Shown: in pieces, positions 1 to 7,231 of the stretch
Numbering within the stretch: position 1 is the first letter of the stretch
Layout of the letters: each line of letters starts with the position of its first letter
DNA from: Planctomycetota bacterium
Lineage (GTDB): Bacteria > Planctomycetota > Planctomycetia > Pirellulales > Thermoguttaceae
Reading direction: 5' to 3'
NCBI GenBank assembly: GCA_021784975.1
Contig: JAJYGU010000436.1
Coordinates: 1 to 9,592 of the forward strand
Length of the DNA: 9,592 nt
Notes under the pieces: generated by a model
The model's database searches: none
Told to the model about the DNA's origin: nothing
What the model saw: only the letters and a program-made list of their open reading frames with translations
Made by a program: the position numbers and the translations under genes

Positions 1-924
1 GGCAATCACCTGGACGCGGCGTTGGCACCGCGAGGTTTCGCCTTGCACCGCGGCCTGAAGGTCGGCCAGGATGTGCCGGGCAGAGAAGTCGTAGATGGCG
101 TGCACGGCGTCCAAGCGCAGCCCGTCGACGTGGAAATCGCGGACCCACGTGCAGGCGTTGTCGATCACCAGTTGCCGCACGGCGTCGCTTTCCGGGCCGT
201 CGAAATTGATGGCGTGGCCCCACGGGGTGCGGTAGCGGTCGGTGAAGTAGGGGGCAAACCGGTCGAAGTAGTTGCCCTCCGGACCGAGGTGGTTGTAGAC
301 CACGTCGAGGATTATTTCAAGACCCTCGCCGTGGGCCGCGTCGACCAGGCGCTGCAGCCCGCGCGGGCCGCCGTAACTGGCCTGCGCCGCGTAAGGATGA
401 ACGCCGTCGTAGCCCCAATTGCGATCGCCGGAGAATTGGGCGACCGGCATGAGCTCGATGGCAGTCACGCCCAGCTCCCGCAAGGCAGCCAGTCGCGGGA
501 TGATCGCCTCGAAGGTCCCCTCGGCGGTGAAGGTGCCCACGTGCAATTCGTAGATCACCAGGTCCTCGAGGGCAATGCCGCCCCAGTCGGAATCCGACCA
601 CACGTGTTGCTGTGGCGAAAACACGGCTGAGGGGCGCTGCACGCCGTCGGGCTGCCAACGAGAGGCCGGGTCCGGGTAGTCGTGACCGTCGGCCAGGCGG
701 TAAAGGTAGCGGAGCCCCTCCGCGACCTGGGGTTCCCGGTGGACGAAATAGCCGAAGCCGGCCGGCTCCATGGGCCACTCCACGGGACTCGTGGAGGGAG
801 GCTTGCCCGACGGAGAAAGGATCAAGCTGACGGTGTCGCTGCGCGGCGCCCACACCCGCCACACGACCGACCCGTCGGGTTGGCGAAGCGCACCCTGGGG
901 CAAATGCACCGGATCAGTCGGCAT
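1..924 (-). CDS. treZ: Malto-oligosyltrehalose trehalohydrolase (TreZ), 5' part only
   Basis: GH13 enzyme that cleaves maltooligosyl-trehalose to release free trehalose, the second step of the cytoplasmic TreY/TreZ route. The visible 308 residues (about half of the usual ~600) start at an ATG at 924, preceded by AGAGGG seven bases upstream. Residues ~15-110 form the N-terminal CBM48-like beta domain (VWRVWAPRSD). The barrel follows with YELHVGTFTAEGTF at 125-138, DVVYNHLGPEGNY at 207-219 and VDGLRLDAVHAIYD at 266-279, in which Asp272 is the expected nucleophile. These variants are the ones typical of TreZ rather than of GlgB or GlgX. The frame is open to the window edge, stopping at QVIA, just before the expected catalytic Glu. 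The gene begins 22 bases after the glgX stop, so the two are very probably one operon. No treY is visible; it may lie to the left. Confidence 0.93.
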   Translation of the reverse strand, partial: MPTDPVHLPQGALRQPDGSVVWRVWAPRSDTVSLILSPSGKPPSTSPVEWPMEPAGFGYFVHREPQVAEGLRYLYRLADGHDYPDPASRWQPDGVQRPSAVFSPQQHVWSDSDWGGIALEDLVIYELHVGTFTAEGTFEAIIPRLAALRELGVTAIELMPVAQFSGDRNWGYDGVHPYAAQASYGGPRGLQRLVDAAHGEGLEIILDVVYNHLGPEGNYFDRFAPYFTDRYRTPWGHAINFDGPESDAVRQLVIDNACTWVRDFHVDGLRLDAVHAIYDFSARHILADLQAAVQGETSRCQRRVQVIA

Positions 925-946
925 GACACGGCCCTCTCGACGAAGT

Positions 947-3076
947 TCACTCGGCCTTCTGTGGGGTCTTGGTCTTGAGGATTGCCAGCGATCGGGAGTG
1001 CAGGGCGTAGAGGCCGTCGGCAGGCACGGTGGCGCCGCGGCGCTGCGGGGCCGCCGTATCCGCGATGACCTCCCAGGCCGACTCGACCCCGGCGGGCGGA
1101 AGACAAAAGCTGATTTCGCCGTCGTGGGCGCTCAAGAGCACCATCAACGTGTCGCCCACCAGCCGCTCGCCGCGCTCGTCGACGTCGTCGATCACATCGC
1201 CCGCCAGGCGGACGGCGAGCGAACGGACAAAACCGGCGTTCCAACTCTCGTCGGTCATCTCCTCGCCGGAAGGCTCGAACCAGGAAAGGTCCTTCATGCC
1301 GCGAAGCGCCCGGCCCTGAAAGAACTGCGGGCGGTGCAACACCGGCTGGTCGTGCCGGAGCTGGATCAGTTGGCAGACGAACTCGAAAAACTCCTGTTCC
1401 TCATCGGTGAGCTTCCAAGCCAGCCAACTGATTTCGTTGTCCTGGCAATAGGCGTTGTTGTTTCCGTGTTGGGTGTGCGACAGTTCGTCGCCGGCCAGCA
1501 TCATGGGCACTCCCTGAGAGAGCAACAGAGTGCCGATCAGGTTGCGCTTCTGGCGGCTGCGCAGCCCGCCGATCGCCGGGTCCTCGCTCGGCCCTTCGAC
1601 GCCGCAATTCCAACTGAGATTATTGGAGGAGCCATCGCCGTTGCTTTCGCCGTTGGCCTCGTTGTGCTTGTCGTTGTAGCTCACCAGGTCCTGCAGGGTG
1701 AATCCGTCATGGGCCGTGATGAAGTTGATGCTGGCGTAAGGGCGACGGCTGCTGTGCTCGTAGAGGTCGCTGCTGCCACACAGGCGGGTGGCGAACTCCG
1801 ACACCGCCCCGCCGTCCCCGCGCCAGAAACGGCGGATGGCGTCGCGGTACTTGCCGTTCCACTCGGTCCATCCCACCGGAAAACTGCCTACCTGGTAGCC
1901 GCCTTCGCCCAGGTCCCAAGGCTCGGCGATCAGCTTGACCTGCGAGAGGACCGGATCCTGGCGGATGATGTCGAAGAAGGCCCCCAGCTTATCGACTTCG
2001 TGCAGCTCGCGGGCCAGCGCGCTGGCCAGATCGAAGCGGAAGCCGTCGACGTGCATGTCGAGCACCCAATAGCGGAGGCTATCCATGATCAATTGCAGCA
2101 CCCGCGGATGCCGCATGTTGAGCGTATTGCCACAGCCCGTGTAATCCATGTAGTAGCGGGGATTGTCGGCCACGGTGCGATAATAGGCGGCGTTGTCGAT
2201 GCCGCGGAGCGAGAGCGTCGGACCGAGGTGATTGCCTTCGGCGGTGTGGTTGTAGACCACGTCGAGGATCACTTCGATCTCGGCGGAATGCAGGGCATGG
2301 ACCATCCGCTTGAACTCGCGGACCGATTCGGCCCCGGGCTCGCGGGACACGTAGCGGAGGTCGGGGGCGAAGAAGGCCAGGGTATTGTAGCCCCAATAGT
2401 TGCGCAGGCCTCTGGCGACCAGGTGGCGGTCGTCGACGTGGTGGTGCACCGGCATCAGCTCCACCGCGGTAGCGCCGATCTTCTTCAGGTGGGCGATGGC
2501 CGCTTCTGAAGCGATGCCCAAATAGGTCCCGCGGAGCGGCTCGGGCACATCGGGATGGAGTTGCGTGAATCCCTTCACGTGCAGTTCATAGATTACGGTG
2601 CGATGCCAAGGCGTGCAGGGACGGCGGTCTTCGCCCCAAGTGAAGGCCGGATCGATCACACAGGCCAACGGCGCGAAGGCCGCATTGTCACGGTCGTCCA
2701 ACGACAAGTCTTCGGCCGGATCGCCGATCCGGTAGCCGAACATCTCGTCGAACCAGGCGACATCCCGGCCGATGGCTTTGGCGTAGGGATCGAGGAGCAC
2801 CTTGTTGGGGTTGCAGCGATGGCCCTTTTGAGGATCATAGGGGCCATGGACGCGGAAGCCGTAGAGCTGTCCGGGCTGAAGGTCGGGCAGGTAGGCGTGC
2901 CAGACGAGGTCCGTATAGTGCGGAAGGGCAATCCGCTCCGACTCGCGCTCGGCCTTGGGCGAGTCGAACAGGCACAACTCGACCTTGCTGGCCGACTCGG
3001 AGAAGAGGGCCACATTCGCGCCCCCGCCATCCCAAGTGACGCCCAGCGGGTAGGGACGACCTGGCCAGACCCTCAT
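947..3076 (-). CDS. glgX: Glycogen debranching enzyme GlgX (isoamylase type)
   Basis: GH13 debranching enzyme that hydrolyses alpha-1,6 branches of glycogen or limit dextrin in the cytoplasm. The protein is 709 residues, normal for GlgX. It opens with the family's start (RPYPLGVTWDGGGANVALFS, residues 7-26) in a CBM48-like domain. The catalytic barrel contains DVVYNHTAEGNHLGPTLSLRG at 272-292 in outline, the nucleophile Asp349 in VDGFRFDLA, the acid/base Glu385 in LIAEPWDLG and the transition-state Asp457 in FITAHDGFTL. A small beta domain ends the protein. The start at 3076 has a GAGGGGG stretch about eight bases upstream and a good promoter before it. Its product, linear malto-oligosaccharide, is the natural supply for the TreY/TreZ route encoded by the next gene. 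The large open frame on the opposite strand across 770-2509 is a GC-driven shadow. Confidence 0.97.
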   Translation of the reverse strand: MRVWPGRPYPLGVTWDGGGANVALFSESASKVELCLFDSPKAERESERIALPHYTDLVWHAYLPDLQPGQLYGFRVHGPYDPQKGHRCNPNKVLLDPYAKAIGRDVAWFDEMFGYRIGDPAEDLSLDDRDNAAFAPLACVIDPAFTWGEDRRPCTPWHRTVIYELHVKGFTQLHPDVPEPLRGTYLGIASEAAIAHLKKIGATAVELMPVHHHVDDRHLVARGLRNYWGYNTLAFFAPDLRYVSREPGAESVREFKRMVHALHSAEIEVILDVVYNHTAEGNHLGPTLSLRGIDNAAYYRTVADNPRYYMDYTGCGNTLNMRHPRVLQLIMDSLRYWVLDMHVDGFRFDLASALARELHEVDKLGAFFDIIRQDPVLSQVKLIAEPWDLGEGGYQVGSFPVGWTEWNGKYRDAIRRFWRGDGGAVSEFATRLCGSSDLYEHSSRRPYASINFITAHDGFTLQDLVSYNDKHNEANGESNGDGSSNNLSWNCGVEGPSEDPAIGGLRSRQKRNLIGTLLLSQGVPMMLAGDELSHTQHGNNNAYCQDNEISWLAWKLTDEEQEFFEFVCQLIQLRHDQPVLHRPQFFQGRALRGMKDLSWFEPSGEEMTDESWNAGFVRSLAVRLAGDVIDDVDERGERLVGDTLMVLLSAHDGEISFCLPPAGVESAWEVIADTAAPQRRGATVPADGLYALHSRSLAILKTKTPQKAE

Positions 3077-3131
3077 CGGCGCACCCCCTCACTGCGGGCC
3101 AGATGTGATACGGCGTCGAACGCGGGAACTG

Positions 3132-3160
3132 ATTATAACGGGGGTTGCCGCCTGGCACAA
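3132..3160 (-). promoter_or_regulatory. Candidate sigma70-type promoter of glgX-treZ
   Basis: Read on the minus strand, TATAAT (3137-3132) is a perfect -10 box and TTGTGC (3160-3155) a half-matching -35 box, 17 bases apart. A start about seven bases downstream would give a leader near 50 bases before the glgX ATG at 3076. An exact TATAAT is notable in DNA this rich in GC. Planctomycete promoters are not well defined, so this is inference from the general consensus. Confidence 0.5.
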
Positions 3161-3192
3161 CCGGGGGTGGCGGCGGTCGGCATCAGTCGCCT

Positions 3193-3330
3193 CTATTTGA
3201 GCGGATCAATTTTTGAGACCGCTTCGCCGACGCTAGCGGGTTCCCAATCTGCCAAGAGGTCGTCTTGGTGAATCTCGATCCAGGCTACTGGGCGTCGTGT
3301 TGCGTCCTGCGCGCGATGGCCTTTTCGATT
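3193..3330 (-). pseudogene. Remnant of a DUF4160-like protein (C-terminal part)
   Basis: An open stretch of 45 codons without a usable start ends at TAG 3195-3193. Its second half reads PVAWIEIHQDDLLADWEP followed by KIDPLK at the end. This resembles the conserved C-terminus of the DUF4160 family, where an alpha helix with H-x-E-L-L-x-x-W is followed by a short K-I-x-P-L tail. DUF4160 proteins are about 80-90 residues and often sit in toxin-antitoxin-like pairs; here the N-terminal half with its aromatic and His-rich core is absent. The fragment is directly downstream of, and in frame with, the stub at 3331-3396, separated from it only by a TGA. I infer a deletion junction or a decayed neighbouring gene. 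Family assignment is from memory of the motif. Confidence 0.5.
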
Positions 3331-3396
3331 TCATACACCCGCTTCATGGCCTGCTTCCGAATCTTCCTCGGCATCTGATGAAATGTCGACGATCAT
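3331..3396 (-). pseudogene. Truncated start of a RelE/ParE-like toxin
   Basis: The ATG at 3396 overlaps the antitoxin stop by four bases (ATGA), the usual arrangement for a toxin translated after its antitoxin. The frame gives 21 residues beginning MIVDISSDAEEDSEAG, then stops at TGA (3333-3331). The pattern of a short beta strand followed by an acidic A-E-x-D-x-x-x-G helix is what RelE/ParE toxins paired with Unstab_antitox antitoxins start with. Such toxins are about 95-100 residues, so nearly all of the fold and all catalytic positions are missing. I read it as a toxin cut off by a deletion. The resemblance covers fewer than 20 residues and could be chance; the overlap with the antitoxin is the stronger argument. 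Confidence 0.45.
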
Positions 3397-3611
3397 CGTC
3401 CCGCGTCCAACAGCCGGGCCTTGGCTTCGCACCATGGCGACACAGTTGCTCGGCCCTCTTCGAGGCGTCGCTTTCGGGTCTCGAGCACCTCGCGATGCCA
3501 GTCCGGCGACCGAACGTCACCGGACTTGCTGCAAAGACTATCCCACACGCGTTCCAGTAATTGGACTTTTTCCGAAACGGATAGGGTGTTGAGTGGTATT
3601 TCAATGGACAT
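3393..3611 (-). CDS. Orphan antitoxin of the Unstab_antitox (addiction module) family
   Basis: A 72-residue protein matching the putative addiction-module antitoxin family (Unstab_antitox/TIGR02574). Residues 10-25 carry the LSVSEKVQLLERVWDSL-type N-terminal helix, residues ~37-54 the DWHREVLETRKRRLEEG segment, and the end the SPWCEAKARL motif, which normally wraps around and blocks a RelE/ParE toxin. Length is usual for the family. The start is well fixed: AAGGAGG lies five bases before the ATG, the best ribosome site in the window. The gene looks intact, but the toxin expected behind it is reduced to 21 codons, so it is probably a relic or an anti-addiction antitoxin. It stands alone between treT (131 bases upstream) and glgX. 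Confidence 0.8.
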   Translation of the reverse strand: MSIEIPLNTLSVSEKVQLLERVWDSLCSKSGDVRSPDWHREVLETRKRRLEEGRATVSPWCEAKARLLDAGR

Positions 3612-3649
3612 GAATGCCTCCTTGGGTCAATCGTGTCAGGATGGCAGCC

Positions 3650-3661
3650 AGAACTTGTTCT
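3650..3661 (-). promoter_or_regulatory. Small palindrome upstream of the antitoxin, possible operator
   Basis: AGAAC-TT-GTTCT (plus-strand reading) is a perfect 5-base dyad with a two-base spacer, 39 bases before the antitoxin ATG. A weak -10-like TATAGA overlaps it at 3664-3659. Antitoxins of this kind commonly repress their own operon by binding such dyads, so an operator is possible. A dyad this short also occurs by chance. Confidence 0.2.
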
Positions 3662-3742
3662 ATATCACGAAATCCAGGATATCGAATCTATCTCGGTAGC
3701 CGGTACCACGCAAGTGGCGGGGATAGCCTTCGTCGGGAAGCC

Positions 3743-4972
3743 CTACACCACAAACGTCTCGTCTTCGGGCCGCTCCAGGCAGAGCAACATCGTCAGGTAG
3801 TCGCGGAGTTGGCGGGTCAACAAGAAGTGCTCGCGGACGAACTCGTGACCGGTCTTGCCCATCCGCTGCCGCTTCTCGGCGTAACGCAGCAAGTAGTGAA
3901 TCCGGTAAGCGGCGCCGGGCGGGGAATAGACGAGGAAGCCGGTGTGGTAATCGTGTACCTGGAGGGTGATGCCGCCGCAGGCCCCGCCCACCACCGGTTT
4001 GCCCTTCCACAGCGCCTCGGTCACCGTCAGTCCAAACCCCTCCTTCAACGATTTCTGTAAGACGACGATCGCCGAGCGCTGCAAGGCGTTGATGGTGCGA
4101 TGCGAGTCGGGCGGCAGCATGAGCACCTTGATCTCCTTGTCGTCGGCGGCCCGGTTCATCACCTCTTCCAGCACGGCGGCCCCCTCGGGGTCGTCGGCGG
4201 CCGGCCCGCCGGCCAAGGCCAGTTGCAGATCCGGATAGTAGGGCTTCAACAATCGGTAGGCCTCGATCACCCCCAACGGGTCCTTGAAGCGGTCGAACCG
4301 CGAGACCTGCAGTAGCAGCGGCCGCTGGCCGTCGAGGCCCAGCCGGCCCAGCATCTCCAGCCGTTCCGCCTCGGGGATCGGACAGTTCTTGTCGCTCAAG
4401 GGGTCGATGGAAGGCGGCACCAGAAACATGGGACAACTAATCGGCCGGGTGAAAGCGGCCATCGAGAAGACGGCCGCCTGGTACCGGCCGATCGCTTTCT
4501 CCAGGTGCTTCCAGACCATGCGGTTCGGTTTCGAGGCATCGATGTGGCACCGCCACACCCAGCGGCCCACCTGTCCCTCCGGGGTGAACTCCGGCAGATA
4601 GATCGGCTGCGGATCGTGGATGAATACGATGTCGGCGTGCAGATCGAGCCGGGCCGCGTTCTCCCGATTCACCTCATAGTGCAAGGTCAGATCGCGATCG
4701 TGCAGGTCGACCGGAAAGCCCTGCAGGCCGTTGTGGAACGACTTGGTCACCTTGTAAAACTCGGCCGGACCGCTGATCACTTCCCAAGAGGCTTCGATGC
4801 CTAGTTCGCGCATCAAGGGCACCATCCAGCCGAGGATTTCGGCCACTCCGCCGCCGGTCTTGGTGGAGTTCACGTGCACGATCCGCTTGCCGGCGAAGTG
4901 CTCGCCCAGCCGGCGAAGCCGCCCGATCTCCTGATGCCCGACCACCTGCTCATACTGATCGAGGAGGTTCAT
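3743..4972 (-). CDS. treT: Trehalose synthase/phosphorylase, GT4 family (TreT type)
   Basis: A retaining GT-B glycosyltransferase, 409 residues, the normal size of TreT, which reversibly makes trehalose from NDP-glucose and glucose. Diagnostic segments are VHVNSTKTGGGVAEIL at 32-47 (acceptor side, glycine-rich loop), RCHIDASKPN at 141-150, QVSRFDRFKDPLGVIEAY at 222-239 with the donor-binding Arg225 and Lys230, and the E-x7-E motif Glu311/Glu319 in LKEGFGLTVTEALWKGKP. The start at MNLLDQYE (4972) is chosen because this is where homology begins; the frame stays open far upstream inside the preceding gene but encodes only low-complexity Arg/Pro/Gly sequence. The ATG shares one base with the upstream stop (TGATG), so translation is coupled. 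Fungal-type trehalose phosphorylases share this fold and cannot be excluded by motif alone. No clear terminator follows. Confidence 0.85.
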   Translation of the reverse strand: MNLLDQYEQVVGHQEIGRLRRLGEHFAGKRIVHVNSTKTGGGVAEILGWMVPLMRELGIEASWEVISGPAEFYKVTKSFHNGLQGFPVDLHDRDLTLHYEVNRENAARLDLHADIVFIHDPQPIYLPEFTPEGQVGRWVWRCHIDASKPNRMVWKHLEKAIGRYQAAVFSMAAFTRPISCPMFLVPPSIDPLSDKNCPIPEAERLEMLGRLGLDGQRPLLLQVSRFDRFKDPLGVIEAYRLLKPYYPDLQLALAGGPAADDPEGAAVLEEVMNRAADDKEIKVLMLPPDSHRTINALQRSAIVVLQKSLKEGFGLTVTEALWKGKPVVGGACGGITLQVHDYHTGFLVYSPPGAAYRIHYLLRYAEKRQRMGKTGHEFVREHFLLTRQLRDYLTMLLCLERPEDETFVV

Positions 4973-5649
4973 CAGAGCGAGCCTTTCATAGCCAGGGGGT
5001 CCATCAGGGTTTCTCGAAAGACCGCCAGCAGCTCCTCGCGCAACTGGTGCAGATTGAGGAAGTAGAAGTCGATGGCCCGGATCCGCCGCACCACCTCGGC
5101 GCCGACGCCGATCCCTTCCAGCCACTGCGAAAAATCGTCGCTCTTGCCGCCGCTGCGGCGCCGGGCCTGGTGTACGTGGTAGAACAGCGACCGGAGCGAC
5201 ATGTGTTCGATCGATTCGACCAGGGCGGCGGGCGTCGACACCCGCTCGCCGGTGTCGTAGGTCACCAACCGCGATTGGATGAGGTGCAATTCCAAGCCCG
5301 GCCGGCACCAGGGGATCCGTTCCAGCTTCCAGAGCCGCTCGTCGATGAACTCCATCAGTTGGTCGCGCAGGGCGGAGATGCTGGCATGTTGGTACGGGTC
5401 AACCACCCCCAGATGTTCCGCCAGAATCTGATCGCCCAGGGCGCTCCAACACCATCGCGCCAAGTCGTTGGGGAACTCGTAGAGGGCGAAATGGTCCTCC
5501 AGCACGCAGTGCATCATGTGGTGCTCGATCACCGCCGGCGGAGCGGTTTGCAGGGCGTCGCGCAGCTCGCGCAGATTCACGCACGCCCGCCCGGTCGGGC
5601 AACGGACCAGACTGCAATCAAAGACCGCGAACGGCTCGGGGGAATCCAT
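4972..5649 (-). CDS. DUF5752 family protein, partner of TreT
   Basis: A soluble, mostly helical protein of 225 residues with no signal peptide or membrane segment. FDCSLVRCPTGRACVNLREL at residues 10-29, followed by AVIEHHMMHCVLEDHFALYEFPN-type sequence (39-61, several His and acidic residues) and LARWCWSALGDQILAEHLGVVDP near 63-85, matches my recollection of DUF5752, a family of unknown activity seen beside trehalose GT4 enzymes. The clustered His residues (43, 44, 47, 53) could bind a metal or substrate, which is inference. The start is uncertain. I chose ATG 5649 because homology begins there, a GAGG lies seven bases upstream and a TATAAT sits just before it. A GTG at 5757 would add 36 residues (alternative span 4972-5757) but has no ribosome site. 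Its stop overlaps the treT start by one base, implying fixed stoichiometry with TreT. Confidence 0.7.
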   Translation of the reverse strand: MDSPEPFAVFDCSLVRCPTGRACVNLRELRDALQTAPPAVIEHHMMHCVLEDHFALYEFPNDLARWCWSALGDQILAEHLGVVDPYQHASISALRDQLMEFIDERLWKLERIPWCRPGLELHLIQSRLVTYDTGERVSTPAALVESIEHMSLRSLFYHVHQARRRSGGKSDDFSQWLEGIGVGAEVVRRIRAIDFYFLNLHQLREELLAVFRETLMDPLAMKGSL

Positions 5650-5688
5650 GGCTGGCCTCGACGACAACAGCTCGCGCACCGCTAGAAT

Positions 5689-5717
5689 ATTATAGGTCGA
5701 GTTGTCCAGCGAACAGG
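5689..5717 (-). promoter_or_regulatory. Possible internal promoter before the DUF5752-treT pair
   Basis: On the minus strand a perfect TATAAT lies at 5694-5689, 40 bases before the preferred ATG at 5649. The hexamer 17 bases upstream (CCTGTT, 5717-5712) is a poor -35. If used, it would begin transcription downstream of the GTG at 5757, supporting the shorter start of the DUF5752 protein and giving the trehalose pair some independence from the upstream gene. Confidence 0.35.
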
Positions 5718-5769
5718 CCGGAACCAGGCGAACCTTTGGAGTGCGGTGATTCTTCACCGCTTTGGCCGG

Positions 5770-7164
5770 CTAGCGGCCTTTGTGCTTCGTCCAGTGTTCG
5801 GGCATGATCTCCTTGACCTTGGCCTCCATCTCCTCGTCGGAAATGGCCGTGAGCCGGCCTTGCTTCTCGTACTGATCGTTGACCCAGCGGGCCAGCTTGT
5901 GCATCTTGATGACACTGATGCGGTGGTCGCCCTTCAGGCCGAAGAACTCGTTGACCCAGTGGGCCACCCCATCGGCCCCGCTCTTGTCGGTCAAGGCCAC
6001 TCGCGGCGGCCGGCCCAACAGCTTGGTGGTGTCGAAGATGTTGTAGATCCGTTCGTCGCGCCGCAGGCCGCCGGCGTGGATGCCGGCACTGGTGGTGTTG
6101 AAGCAGCGACCCACCAAGGGATAGTGGTCGGGGATCGGCAAGCCGATGGAACGCATATAGTCGGCCAGCTCGGTGATCGTCTGCGGATGAATGCCGTGCA
6201 GTTTGCCCTTCAGGGCGATGTACTCGATGAGGGCGCCCTCGAGCGGCGGGTTGCCGGTCCGCTCGCCGAAGCCGAACAAGGTGGCGTTGACCGCGTCGCA
6301 GCCGTAGAGCCAGGCGGTGGCGGCGTTGACGTGGACCTTGTGGAAATCGTTGTGGCCGTGCCATTCCAGCCGCTCGCTGGGCACGCCCACCTCGTGGTTC
6401 AGCTTGTAGATCAGCTTGGGGATGCTCCGCGGCAGGGCCGCGCCCGGAAAGCTCACCCCGAAGCCCATCGTGTCGCAGAGGCGGATCTTGGCCGAGAGCT
6501 TCTCCGGCACCTGCTCGCTCATCCGCATCAGCCGCTCGCAGAAGGGGAGGATGAAGCCGTCGATGTCGGCGCGGGTGACGTCTTCCAGGTGGCAGCGCGG
6601 CCGCACGCCGGCGCTAAAAGCCTCCTCGACCACGCTGCAGAAGGCGTCCATGCACTCCTGGCGGCTCTTGAACTTCAGCTTCTGGAAGATGTGGTAATCG
6701 GAGCAACTGGTGAGAATGCCGGTTTCCTTCAGCCCGGCGTCGCGGACCAGACGGAAGTCGCCTTTGACGGCCCGAATCCAGCCGGTGCACTCCGGATAGC
6801 GGTGCCCCAATTCGCGGCAGCGGTCCAACGTCTTTCGGTCGTTACTGGTATAAAGGAAGAATTCGGTCTGGCGGATCACGCCGTGGGGACCGCCCAGCTT
6901 GGCCAAGAGGTCGTAGATCCGCACCATCTGGTCGGCCGTGTAAGGCGGCCGGGCCTGCTGGCCGTCGCGGAAGGTCGTGTCGGTGATGAAGATGTCGCGG
7001 GTCTTGATGCCGGCCGGATCAAACTTGATCGGCTTCCCGTCGATGTATTCCACCATCGGCCCGTCGAAGTGAATCAAGGGCGGCAACTCGTAGGGAAACG
7101 TGTCTTCGAGCAGATTCGGCTCGGTACGATCGACCAGCGGGTAGGATTCGAGTTTCTTGCTCAT
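5770..7164 (-). CDS. HMGL-like acyl-CoA condensing enzyme (isopropylmalate/homocitrate/Re-citrate synthase type)
   Basis: A 464-residue TIM-barrel enzyme of the DRE-TIM superfamily, which condenses acetyl-CoA with a 2-oxo acid using a divalent metal. Seen: FITDTTFRDGQQARPPYT at 59-76 with the metal ligand Asp67 after Arg66; HLEDVTRADIDGF at 192-204; the ligands His269 and His271 in LEWHGHNDFHK; and FGFGERTGNPPLEGA at 297-311, the conserved GERxGN loop. There is no C-terminal regulatory LeuA dimer domain: the protein is shorter than classical LeuA and has a ~55-residue N-terminal leader. The ARPPYT and WHGHNDFHK variants resemble a clade that includes Re-citrate synthases and proteins often labelled 2-isopropylmalate synthase, so the substrate is undecided. 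ATG 7164 is preferred; upstream sequence of the open frame overlaps mutM and is low complexity. The ribosome site (AAAGG, 11 bases away) is weak. It precedes the DUF5752 gene. Confidence 0.85.
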   Translation of the reverse strand: MSKKLESYPLVDRTEPNLLEDTFPYELPPLIHFDGPMVEYIDGKPIKFDPAGIKTRDIFITDTTFRDGQQARPPYTADQMVRIYDLLAKLGGPHGVIRQTEFFLYTSNDRKTLDRCRELGHRYPECTGWIRAVKGDFRLVRDAGLKETGILTSCSDYHIFQKLKFKSRQECMDAFCSVVEEAFSAGVRPRCHLEDVTRADIDGFILPFCERLMRMSEQVPEKLSAKIRLCDTMGFGVSFPGAALPRSIPKLIYKLNHEVGVPSERLEWHGHNDFHKVHVNAATAWLYGCDAVNATLFGFGERTGNPPLEGALIEYIALKGKLHGIHPQTITELADYMRSIGLPIPDHYPLVGRCFNTTSAGIHAGGLRRDERIYNIFDTTKLLGRPPRVALTDKSGADGVAHWVNEFFGLKGDHRISVIKMHKLARWVNDQYEKQGRLTAISDEEMEAKVKEIMPEHWTKHKGR

Positions 7165-7231
7165 GGGGGCACCGGCCTTTACGGGTAGGACGAGGATACC
7201 AATTCCTACTGTGATAGCCGATTTTCGGCGG

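Noticed and set aside
770..2509. 579-codon open frame on the plus strand
   Set aside because: It lies antisense to glgX, whose catalytic residues are all present on the minus strand. The translation is Val/Ala/Gly/His-rich without domain features, a usual shadow in GC-rich codon-biased DNA.
3285..3374. 29-codon minus-strand frame containing MKRVYEIEKAIARR
   Set aside because: No ribosome site, too short, no family recognised, and it overlaps the toxin and DUF4160 remnants in another frame. It may be part of the same debris.
3660..4436. 258-codon minus-strand frame overlapping the end of treT
   Set aside because: Out-of-frame shadow rich in Arg, Gly and Ala; the 80 bases past the treT stop encode nothing recognisable.
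4973..5308. Upstream extension of TreT by 112 residues
   Set aside because: It overlaps the DUF5752 coding region in another frame and is Arg/Pro-rich; TreT homology starts at MNLLDQYE.
5746..7188. 480-codon plus-strand open frame
   Set aside because: Antisense shadow of the HMGL-like gene; low-complexity Asp/Val/Gly-rich translation, no family resemblance.
7183..7209. Hairpin GTAGGA/TCCTAC between mutM and the HMGL-like gene
   Set aside because: Six base pairs around a loop of about 15 bases and no T-run; too weak to call a terminator or a leader structure.
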